A DNA stretch of 64,000 nucleotides from Halobacteriales archaeon QS_1_68_20 (lineage in GTDB: Archaea > Halobacteriota > Halobacteria > Halobacteriales > PXRE01), in contig PXRE01000023.1 of the NCBI GenBank assembly GCA_003021085.1, forward strand, positions 1 through 64,000, written 5' to 3'. The notes below the pieces were generated by a model. That model saw only the letters and a program-made list of their open reading frames with translations, was not told where the DNA came from and searched no databases. This document shows, in pieces, positions 1 through 7,576 of this stretch (positions are counted from its first letter, which is position 1; each line of letters begins with the position of its first letter). A program made the translations under genes and the position numbers.

Positions 1-1
1 G

Positions 2-1198
2 AACCCCTACCGGTGGCACTCGGGGCAGGCGGTGGGGCCTGACGAGTCGACCGGGACCGTCCGGTTCGATTCGGATCCCCTGCAAGCGGACACCGACGGG
101 GATCAGATCACCGACGAAGCCGAAAAAGAGCAGTTGCATACGGATCCGCGGCAGAAGCGGACGTACGAGGTGACCGGCACCAGGGAGGAGCTGTTGCATG
201 CTCTCTACGAGGCGTGGGACGGCAACTCCGACCGGTCGGCGGAGATAGCGCAGGCAGTGGACGCGATGGACATCTCGGTGGTGTCAACCGATGTCGACCA
301 ATACACGGACAACCTCGTCGTGCCGCCGGCCACGATGGAGCAGTTCCCGAACGTCGAGTTGACGGACGTGACCGACGACTTCGTCTCCCGTGATGGGTCA
401 GCGGCGTCGCTGGAGCGGTTCGTCTACGAGACGCCGGACGGCCAGCACCGGACGGACTCGTGGCTGCCAAACCAGGAGGAGGTGCGCCACGACGCAGACC
501 TCGATCCGTGGGTGGCCGACAGTGACTCCGACGGGTTGACTGACGGGCAGGAGGTCCACGGCGTGACGAAGGTGCCGGACGTGGCGGATTCGGCTTCGTT
601 CCGCGTCGTCTTCGAGCGGGCGTACCTGACCCAGCCCGACGATCGCGATTCCGACGAGGACGACGCGCTCGACGGGAGTGGCCTGTACGTGGTGGGCGAC
701 CACCGCCTTGGCCGCCAGATCACGGCCGACGATCAGTACATCGACCACGGGGAGGCGTGGGAGTTACCGACGAATCCGGCGTACGCCGACGTGGTCGAGG
801 TGTTCGTGGTGACCGACGAAGAGTTCCGCGATCAGCATGATAACCACAGAGAATATATCAAAGACATGGTTCAAGTGTCAAATAGGAGTCTTGGAGATGA
901 ATTAGAAACGGAGAAACAGACGACGATACTAGAGATCACTGATTGGGGGCGCTGGAAGTCCAATATCGAGGCGGGAACTTCCCCAAGCAACCATAGCGTG
1001 AATATGGTAGAACAAGTGTGGGAGAACAATGACCATGGGGCAGATATTGTTATCGGATTCAGTGGCCAAGAGATGGGTAATGACCCAGGTGGATCGTCTG
1101 TTTCAGAGTATGCGGATGGGGTTGCTCAACCGGCGACAAATTCGATAATGATAGGAACTAATGATTTGACAGTGTCAAACAATGTGTTCGACTCTTAG
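2..1198 (+). CDS. Secreted Ca-binding/metalloprotease-like protein, 5' partial and missing its catalytic motif
   Basis: The frame is open to the left window edge, so the true start lies outside; the GTG at 32 is only the first internal start codon. Asp-rich thrombospondin-type-3-like segments (DPLQADTDGDQITDEAE, DSDSDGLTDGQE, DRDSDEDDALDG) suggest calcium binding. The last 130 residues (VFVVTDEEF, GADIVIGFSGQ) resemble the first half of a haloarchaeal zinc metalloprotease domain, but the frame stops at TAG exactly where a HExxH helix would be expected. I found no HExxH in any frame downstream to 1480. Codon use turns AT-rich from about 830. It is probably a truncated, inactive remnant. The domain assignment is by motif only. 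Confidence 0.6.
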   Translation, partial: NPYRWHSGQAVGPDESTGTVRFDSDPLQADTDGDQITDEAEKEQLHTDPRQKRTYEVTGTREELLHALYEAWDGNSDRSAEIAQAVDAMDISVVSTDVDQYTDNLVVPPATMEQFPNVELTDVTDDFVSRDGSAASLERFVYETPDGQHRTDSWLPNQEEVRHDADLDPWVADSDSDGLTDGQEVHGVTKVPDVADSASFRVVFERAYLTQPDDRDSDEDDALDGSGLYVVGDHRLGRQITADDQYIDHGEAWELPTNPAYADVVEVFVVTDEEFRDQHDNHREYIKDMVQVSNRSLGDELETEKQTTILEITDWGRWKSNIEAGTSPSNHSVNMVEQVWENNDHGADIVIGFSGQEMGNDPGGSSVSEYADGVAQPATNSIMIGTNDLTVSNNVFDS

Positions 1199-1480
1199 GC
1201 GGGGATAGATCTGATCAAAGTAACTGAATATCATCTTCAGGAGAAAAATGGATGTTCACGACGTGTGATTTCTCGTCAGAAAACCATGAACGAATCAAGT
1301 CCAATATCGTTTTAACGTAACATTGGAATGACAAAGCTGTCCGGAATTCTGGAAGAAGTTGACCCCGTCCAACCGGCGAACGGGTTCGAAACATATCCAA
1401 GCTGACAGATACGCCGGGTCCCGCGTTACAGCCGCTCAGAATCCACTCTGCAGGAAATTAGGAACCGTACGAAGTGTGAG
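1199..1480. other. AT-rich gap, no gene recognised
   Basis: This lower-GC stretch lies between the truncated protease-like gene and tRNA-Val. A 61-codon minus-strand frame (1215-1400) exists, but it has no recognisable motif and I do not support it as a gene. Confidence 0.5.
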
Positions 1481-1555
1481 TGGGTTGGGGCGGAATTGAA
1501 CCGCCGGTCTCCTCCATGTCAAGGAGGTGTCATAGCCGGACTAGACCACCAACCC
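1481..1555 (-). tRNA. tRNA-Val(GAC)
   Basis: A cloverleaf can be drawn on the minus strand: a 7-bp acceptor stem starting GGGTTGG, an anticodon stem CCTCC/GGAGG with loop TTGACAT (anticodon GAC), a T-arm with loop TTCAATT, and discriminator A. There is no intron and CCA is not encoded. Confidence 0.95.
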
Positions 1556-1643
1556 TCGGTGAGGCGTGCACTTCCTCGTTGTCCGGCGTGACAATTGAAG
1601 GTTTCGAAACGCCGGCAAGCATCGACCCCTTCGCCCTCCGACA

Positions 1644-1691
1644 CGCTTAAGTCTGTGTACGATATTGTACATCACAGAACGATACTATACA
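1644..1691 (+). promoter_or_regulatory. trp operon promoter with tandem operator-like repeats
   Basis: CTTAAG at about 1647 could be the TATA element. It is followed by two copies of ACGATA(T/C)T(G/A)TACA at 1659-1671 and 1679-1691, exactly 20 bp (about two helical turns) apart and ending 9 bp before the trpD ATG. The first copy lies in a dyad TGTAC-N6-GTACA. TGTACA resembles the TRP box bound by TrpY in Methanothermobacter (from memory). Binding here is inference. Confidence 0.5.
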
Positions 1692-1700
1692 CTACAAACC

Positions 1701-2723
1701 ATGACTGACGAACTCCAGGCCCACGTCGAACGCGTATTGGACGGCCAGGACCTCACGCAAGCGCTGGCCCGGGAGGCCTCGCGGTTGCTATTCGAGGACG
1801 CCACCGAGGCGCAGATCGGTGCCCTCCTCGCCGGACTACGCACGAAAGGCGAGACCGAGGCCGAGATCGCCGGCTTCGCGGAGGGGATGCGCGGGGCCGC
1901 CAGGACCATCGACCCCGACCGCAGGCCGCTGGTGGACACCTGCGGCACCGGCGGCGACGACTACGACACCATCAACGTCTCGACCGCCAGCGCCATCGTC
2001 GCCAGCGGCGCCGGCGTCCCGGTTGCCAAGCACGGCAACTACTCGGTGTCGTCCTCCTCGGGCAGCGCGGACGTGCTGGAGGAACTCGACGTCCACATCG
2101 AGGCCGAACCGCCGGCCGTCGAGCGGGCCATCGAGGACGACGGCATCGGGTTCATGCTCGCGCCCGTCTTCCACCCGGCGATGAAGGCCGTCATCGGCCC
2201 GCGCCGCGAACTGGGCGTCCGGACTATCTTCAACGTCCTCGGGCCGCTGACCAACCCCGCGGGCGCGGACGCCCAGGTCGTCGGCGTCTACGACCCGGGC
2301 CTCGTGGACCTGGTCGCCCGGGCGCTGGCACGCACCGACGTCGAGCGCGCGCTGGTCGTCCACGGGGCCGGCCTGGACGAGGTCGCGCTCCACGACGAGA
2401 CGACCGCCGCCGAGGTCCGCGGCGACGACGTCGAGCGGTTCACCGTCGCCCCCGAGGACCTCGGTCTCGACCGCGCCCCGGTCGAGGCGGTCGGCGGCGG
2501 CCAGCCCGCCGAGAACGCCGAGGACCTCCGGGCCATCGTCGAGGGCGAGGAGACCGGGCCGAAGCGCGACGTCGTCCTGGCGAACGCCGGCGCGGCCATC
2601 TACGTCGCCGGCGAGGTCGACACCCACCGCGAGGGCGTCGAGGCCGCCCGCAAGGCTATCGCCGACGGCGCCGCCGCCGAACGACTGGCCGACATGCGGA
2701 CCGCGATGGCCGAACCGGCATGA
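1701..2723 (+). CDS. trpD: Anthranilate phosphoribosyltransferase
   Basis: This enzyme transfers phosphoribose from PRPP to anthranilate, the second step of tryptophan synthesis from chorismate. The glycosyltransferase signatures CGTGGD and KHGNYSVSSSSGSADVLE are present, and the length (340 aa) is normal. I chose the ATG at 1701 over an upstream in-frame start at 1665 because residues before it would come from the operator repeats and the homologous region begins at MTDELQ. The stop overlaps the trpF start (ATGA), which indicates translational coupling. First gene of trpDFEG. Confidence 0.95.
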   Translation: MTDELQAHVERVLDGQDLTQALAREASRLLFEDATEAQIGALLAGLRTKGETEAEIAGFAEGMRGAARTIDPDRRPLVDTCGTGGDDYDTINVSTASAIVASGAGVPVAKHGNYSVSSSSGSADVLEELDVHIEAEPPAVERAIEDDGIGFMLAPVFHPAMKAVIGPRRELGVRTIFNVLGPLTNPAGADAQVVGVYDPGLVDLVARALARTDVERALVVHGAGLDEVALHDETTAAEVRGDDVERFTVAPEDLGLDRAPVEAVGGGQPAENAEDLRAIVEGEETGPKRDVVLANAGAAIYVAGEVDTHREGVEAARKAIADGAAAERLADMRTAMAEPA

Positions 2724-3385
2724 CCCGCGTCAAGGTCTGCGGGATCACCCGCGAGGCCGACCTCCGGGCCACGGTTGCGGCGGGTGCCGACGCCGTCGGC
2801 GTCGTCGCGGACGTCCCGGTGGACACGCCCCGCGAGGTCGGGGTCGACCGCGCCGCGGATCTGCTGGCGGCCGTCCCGCCGTTCGTGACGGGCGTGCTCG
2901 TGACGATGCCTGGGACGGCCGAGCGGGCGCTGGAACTGGTCGACGCCGTGGAACCCGACGCGATCCAGGTCCACGGCGACCTCCCGCCGGAGGCGCTTGC
3001 CACCGTCGCCGACGAGGCCAGCGTCCGGGTCCTCCGTGCGGTCGACGCCGAGGACCTCGACGCCGGTCGCCAGGCGGACGACGCCACCGGCGAGGTGGCC
3101 GACGTCGCGGACGCGCTCGTCGTCGACTCGACGACGTCGGAGGGCGCCGGTGGCACGGGACGAACGCACGATTGGGCGCGCACGCGCGAGGCGACCGCCG
3201 ACCTGGACGCGCCGGTCGTGCTGGCCGGCGGTTTGACGCCCGGGAACGTCGCCGAGGCCGTCGACAAGGCCGACCCGTTCGCGGTCGACGTCGCCTCCGG
3301 CGTCGAGCGCGAGGGCGGCGTCAAGGACAACGCCGCCGTCGAGCAGTTCGTCGAACGCACCCGCCGCCCCCTGGCGACGCCGTGA
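2720..3385 (+). CDS. trpF: Phosphoribosylanthranilate isomerase
   Basis: This isomerase converts phosphoribosylanthranilate to CdRP, the third step of the tryptophan pathway. The sequence starts VKVCGIT, with the catalytic Cys of the TrpF barrel, carries an Asp in LVVDST and ends with the phosphate-binding VLAGGLTPGNV and VDVASGVE motifs. It is 221 aa, the normal length. It overlaps trpD by 4 nt, and trpE begins 2 nt after its stop. Confidence 0.93.
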   Translation: MTRVKVCGITREADLRATVAAGADAVGVVADVPVDTPREVGVDRAADLLAAVPPFVTGVLVTMPGTAERALELVDAVEPDAIQVHGDLPPEALATVADEASVRVLRAVDAEDLDAGRQADDATGEVADVADALVVDSTTSEGAGGTGRTHDWARTREATADLDAPVVLAGGLTPGNVAEAVDKADPFAVDVASGVEREGGVKDNAAVEQFVERTRRPLATP

Positions 3386-3387
3386 CA

Positions 3388-5118
3388 ATGTCGGAACCGG
3401 ACGTGACCCGCGAGCGGTTCTGCGAACTCGCGGACGGCGAGCGGCCGGTCGTGGTCCGCGTGGCCGCCGATTTGCCGAAATCAACGCTGCTGGCCGCCTA
3501 CGCGGCGCTGACCGGCCGGACCACCGACCGGTCGGGGTCGCCGTACGCCTTCCTGCTGGAGAGCGCCGAGAAGACCGCCGGGAGCGACCCGGACGGCGCG
3601 TTCCGGCCGTCGAACGAGGGGCCGTCGAGCGGCGGATCATCCCCTGCCTCCGGGGACGGCGCGGCCGACGACGACGCGGAGCGTCACGCCCGGTACTCCT
3701 TCGTCGGCTACGACCCCGAGGCGGTCGTCACGGTCGACCCGGACGGCATCGACGTCACGTCGTTCGGGGACGCGAAGTACGCACGGTTGCTCGAAGCAGG
3801 GACGCCCGGCGGCGACGGAACGGCCGAACCTGCCGGAGCGGCCACCGACGACCCCGACGCCTTCACCCGGTTGCAGGCCGCGACGCCTGACGTCCGCCTC
3901 GCGAACTTCCCCGACGGAGACCGGCAACTGCTCCAGGGCGGCCTCGTCGGGTTCGTGGCCTACGAGGCGGTCTACGACGCCTGGCTCTCGGAGGTGGGCG
4001 TCGACCGCCCGGACTCGCCGGTTCCCGACGCGGAGTTCGTTCTGACGACCCGGACGGTCCGGTTCGACCACGTCGCCGGGGACGCCTCGCTGGTGTTCAC
4101 GCCAGTCGTGACCGCCGACGAGGATCCCGGCGCCGTCTACGACGACCTGCAAGCGGAGGCAGAACGGGTCGCCTCCCTGCTCGCGGACGCCGAGGACCCC
4201 GACCCCGGCGGCTTCCGGGTCAGGGCGGAGTCGGCCGGACCCCGGGACGACTACGAGGCGGCCGTCGGCCGGGCGAAGGAGGCCGTCAAGGACGGCGAGG
4301 TCTACCAGGCCGTCGTCTCCCGGGAGCGCGAACTCCGCGGCGACGTCGACACCCTGGGCCTGTACGCGGCGCTCCGGGAAGTCAACCCCTCGCCGTACAT
4401 GTACCTGCTCGCCCACGACGACCACTCGGTCGTCGGCGCGAGTCCGGAGACGCTGGTCAGCGTCAGTGGCCGCCGGGTCGTGGCAAACCCCATCGCGGGC
4501 ACCTGTCCGCGCGGGGCCGGTCCCGTCGAGGACCGCCGCCTGGCCGGCGAGATGCTCGCGGACGCCAAAGAGCGGGCCGAACACACCATGCTGGTCGACC
4601 TGGCCCGTAATGACGTCCGCCGGGTGGCCGAACCCGGGTCCGTGCGCGTCGAGGAGTTCATGGACGTGCTGAAGTACTCCCACGTCCAGCACATCGAGTC
4701 GACGGTCACCGGCCGACTGGCGACGGACGCCCAAGACGCCGGCAGGGCGGTCTCGGGGGACGCTCCCGACGCCTTCGACGCGACGCGGGCCACGTTCCCC
4801 GCCGGGACGCTCGCGGGCGCACCGAAGATCAGGGCGATGGAACTCGTCGACGAACTGGAGGCCTCCCCCAGGGGCGTCTACGGCGGCGGCGTCGGCTACT
4901 ACGACTGGACGGGCGACGCCGACGTGGCAATCGTCATCCGGTCGGCCACCGTCGACCACGGCGATCCCGACCGCGTCACCGTCCGGGCGGGCGCGGGCGT
5001 GGTCGCGGACAGCGACCCGGCCGCGGAGTTCGAGGAGACCGAGTCGAAACTCGGCGGCGTGCTCGCGGCCGTCGAGCGGATTGAGGCGGACGCGCCGACG
5101 CCGGAGGTGTCCCGATGA
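3388..5118 (+). CDS. trpE: Anthranilate synthase component I
   Basis: TrpE aminates chorismate and eliminates pyruvate to give anthranilate, taking ammonia from TrpG. Chorismate-enzyme motifs are present in order: GLVGFVAYEAVYD, VVGASPETLV, PIAGTCPRG, EHTMLVDLARND and FPAGTLAGAPKIRAMELVDE. The protein is 576 aa, slightly long because of a low-complexity Ser/Gly/Asp-rich linker around residues 70-95, a common haloarchaeal insertion. ATG at 3388 gives MSEPDVTRERF. The stop overlaps trpG by 4 nt, as expected for two subunits of one complex. Confidence 0.95.
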   Translation: MSEPDVTRERFCELADGERPVVVRVAADLPKSTLLAAYAALTGRTTDRSGSPYAFLLESAEKTAGSDPDGAFRPSNEGPSSGGSSPASGDGAADDDAERHARYSFVGYDPEAVVTVDPDGIDVTSFGDAKYARLLEAGTPGGDGTAEPAGAATDDPDAFTRLQAATPDVRLANFPDGDRQLLQGGLVGFVAYEAVYDAWLSEVGVDRPDSPVPDAEFVLTTRTVRFDHVAGDASLVFTPVVTADEDPGAVYDDLQAEAERVASLLADAEDPDPGGFRVRAESAGPRDDYEAAVGRAKEAVKDGEVYQAVVSRERELRGDVDTLGLYAALREVNPSPYMYLLAHDDHSVVGASPETLVSVSGRRVVANPIAGTCPRGAGPVEDRRLAGEMLADAKERAEHTMLVDLARNDVRRVAEPGSVRVEEFMDVLKYSHVQHIESTVTGRLATDAQDAGRAVSGDAPDAFDATRATFPAGTLAGAPKIRAMELVDELEASPRGVYGGGVGYYDWTGDADVAIVIRSATVDHGDPDRVTVRAGAGVVADSDPAAEFEETESKLGGVLAAVERIEADAPTPEVSR

Positions 5119-5759
5119 GCGATGGCGCTCCCACGAAGGGGGTCGCCCCGGCGAGCGAGCGCGTCCGTTCGACGACCGACCGCCACGTCCTGTTCGTGGA
5201 CAACTTCGACTCGTTCACCTACAACCTGGTGGAGCAGGTGAGTCACCACGCCGAGACGACGGTCGTCCGCAATACGGTGAGCCTGGAAGAGGTCCACGAA
5301 GCGGACCCGGACGCCATCGTGGTCTCCCCGGGCCCGGGCCACCCGGCCAACGAGCGCGACGTCGGCGTGACCCTCGACGTGTTCCGGGAGGTCGCCCCCG
5401 AGGTGCCGACGTTCGGGGTGTGCCTGGGCCTGGAGGCGGCGGTCTACGCCTACGGTGGCACCGTCGGGCACGCCCCCGAACCGGTCCACGGCAAGGCCTT
5501 TCCCGTCGAACACGACGACGAGGGTGCGTTCGAGGGCCTGGCCCAGGAGTTCCCGGTCGGCCGGTACCACTCGCTGGTTGCGACCGACGTGCCGGACTGC
5601 TTCGAGGTGACTGCCACGGCCGACCACGCCGGCGAGCGCCTCGTGATGGGCGTGCGCCACCGCGAGCACCCCATCGAGTGCGTCCAGTTCCACCCGGAGT
5701 CGGTGCTCACGCCGGCGGGCCACGACGTCGTGGAGAACTTCCTCGACGGGGTTAGCTGA
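5115..5759 (+). CDS. trpG: Anthranilate synthase component II, glutamine amidotransferase
   Basis: TrpG hydrolyses glutamine and passes ammonia to TrpE. The class I amidotransferase triad is visible: Cys in GVCLGLEAA, and His and Glu in QFHPESVLT; DNFDSFTYNLVEQV and VSPGPGHP also match the family. The usual HQ after GVCLG is LE here. The 214-aa frame has about 25 extra N-terminal residues before the conserved domain. It is the last gene of the cluster; trpC, trpB and trpA are not in the window. Confidence 0.93.
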   Translation: MSDGAPTKGVAPASERVRSTTDRHVLFVDNFDSFTYNLVEQVSHHAETTVVRNTVSLEEVHEADPDAIVVSPGPGHPANERDVGVTLDVFREVAPEVPTFGVCLGLEAAVYAYGGTVGHAPEPVHGKAFPVEHDDEGAFEGLAQEFPVGRYHSLVATDVPDCFEVTATADHAGERLVMGVRHREHPIECVQFHPESVLTPAGHDVVENFLDGVS

Positions 5760-5841
5760 GCTACCGTCGTCGTCGGGGTCCGCGGAGTCACCCCGAACGA
5801 CGTGGGACGGGCCTTTGTCGGCAGGCCGAGTGTATTGGCCC

Positions 5842-6845
5842 GTGAACGGCGTCCTCGTCTACGTCGCCCTCGCGGTCGTCGCCACCGGGATCATCCGGGC
5901 GGGGAGCGGCCTCCTCGAACGCGGCGCCGAGCGACTGAGCAGGCACTACGGGCTCCCGGTGGCCGTCCACGGGGCCGTCGTCGTCGCCGTGGGTCGAGTT
6001 TCTCGGAACTGAGTTCGGTCGTCATCGGGACCCTCGTCCACGACGAGTTCTCGCTGGGGGTCGGCGCCATCGTCGGCAGCGCCATCTTCAACCTCCTGAT
6101 GATCCCCGCGCTGTCGGCGTTCGTCAGCGAGGAACTGGAAGCGACCCACGACATCGTCCACAAGGACGCACAGTTCTACGTCATCAGCGTCCTCGTCCTG
6201 TTCGTCACCTTCGCCCTCGGGGCGACCTACGTCCCGGGTGGGACGAACAGCGAGGCCGTGCTCACCCCGGCGCTCGTCCTCGTGCCGCTGGCGACGTACG
6301 CCGTCTACGCGTTCCTCCAGTACCAGGCCCCCCGCGACTACGTCGCCCCCGGAGCGGCGAGGTAGGTGCCCCGTCAGTGGGCGTTGCTCGCCGGCGGGCT
6401 CCTGCTCATCACCGTCGGCGTCGAGGGCATCGTCCGGGCGGCGCTCGGACTCCGCGCGACGTTCGGCACGTCGAGTTCCCTGTGGGGACTGACGGTCATC
6501 GCCGCCGGCACGAGTCTGCCGGACGCGTTCGTCAGCGTCCGGGCCGCCCAGCGCGACGCCGACGTCACGAGTCTGACGAACGTCCTCGGGAGCACCACGT
6601 TCGATCTGCTGGTCGCCATCCCCGTGGGCGTCCTGCTCGCGGGGACGGCCACCGTCGACTTCCTGGCGGCCATCCCGACGATGGGATTTCTCGCGTTCGC
6701 AACCATCGTCTTCGTCGTTTTCACCCGGACCGGCCTCGAACTCACCGACCGGGAGGCCTGGACGCTCGTGGCGCCGTACGTGCTGTTCGTCGTCTGGATG
6801 GGCCTGGAGACGGTCGGAGTGATCGAGACCGTGAAGGGCAGCTGA
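5842..6845 (+). pseudogene. Na+/Ca2+-exchanger-family (CaCA) gene broken by a frameshift and an in-frame TAG
   Basis: Three pieces of one multi-pass cation exchanger can be read. The N-terminal helix (VYVALAVVATGIIRAGSGLLE) runs from a GTG at 5842 (TTG at 5815 is an alternative) to about 5993. There GTGGGTCGAG lacks one base, so VAVG and the expected GSSFSELSSVVIGT lie in different frames. The second piece (VGSAIFNLLMIPALS) ends at TAG 6363-6365. The third continues in the same frame from GTG 6366 (WGLTVIAAGTSLPDAFVSV, VLGSTTFDLL). The two alpha-repeats and about 335 total codons fit one ordinary CaCA protein. A split two-gene arrangement could explain the TAG but not the frameshift. Confidence 0.75.
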
Positions 6846-6895
6846 CCTGCCGGGCGGGAGGTTCCCCGAGGCCGTCGGGGGTTCCTCCGCGCCGG

Positions 6896-7117
6896 TCAGA
6901 GCAACTGGGGCGCGGCCACGCTCACCAGCCACAGGATTCCGACGACGACGATGCCGATGCGGACGAGTTTCCAGGCCACCCCGAGGATGAACCGACCGAC
7001 GAACACGACGACCGCCAGCGCGACGATGGCGACCAGCGACTTCTCGACGGGCGTGGCCGGGAGTTGTTGCGCGATGGATGCGAGGGTCGTACCGGATAGT
7101 TGCAGCGACCCGACCAT
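6896..7117 (-). CDS. Small membrane protein, function unknown
   Basis: The 73-aa product has an N-terminal amphipathic stretch and a long hydrophobic region (residues about 27-70, probably two membrane helices: SLVAIVALAVVVFVG and IGIVVVGILWLVSVAA). I recognise no family. It is convergent with the broken exchanger. The start ATG is followed by VGSLQLSGTT. Real-gene status rests on hydrophobicity and codon pattern. Confidence 0.6.
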   Translation of the reverse strand: MVGSLQLSGTTLASIAQQLPATPVEKSLVAIVALAVVVFVGRFILGVAWKLVRIGIVVVGILWLVSVAAPQLL

Positions 7118-7576
7118 GCCCGCCCCCTCGGACGTGACCCAGGTAAGTGTACCGCCGCCGGTCCGCCCACCTCTGGGGCCGGCCGACGGCGTGTTCCGGT
7201 GCGGTCACGCCGACTACGTTCACTGCCGACCACGTCGGACCAGTTGTCGCTCGTCGCTCCCGCCGCCGAACCACCCGCCGGTAATCGGATCCTACCGGGT
7301 CCAGACCACCAGCTAACACTTTCACTCCGGTTTACCAACCCTTACTAAGGCCGGGTCCGACGTTACTCGTCGAGCGCACACCACGCGCATGGGGGAACGT
7401 CCGCACCGGACGAAACCGATCAGCCACGCGTAACTAAAATGTGGTTGAACTAACAAAAGAAAGGATTATTTGGGAGGCACCAGAATGCAGTTCCCGTCAC
7501 GAATGACCAGCACGACGACTACTCGTACGGACGCGAATCGCCAGCAGGCGTCCGGTCCGACGGGGGGGACCGGCGC
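7118..7576 (+). promoter_or_regulatory. Leader region of nrdJ with a 25-codon upstream reading frame
   Basis: No ordinary gene is seen in this stretch. AT-rich patches at about 7430-7470 could hold the promoter. A short frame at 7503-7580 starts ATG, encodes a Thr-rich 25-residue peptide beginning MTSTTTTRTDAN, and its TGA overlaps the nrdJ ATG (ATGA at 7577-7580). It may be a translationally coupled leader or coincidence. Confidence 0.35.
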
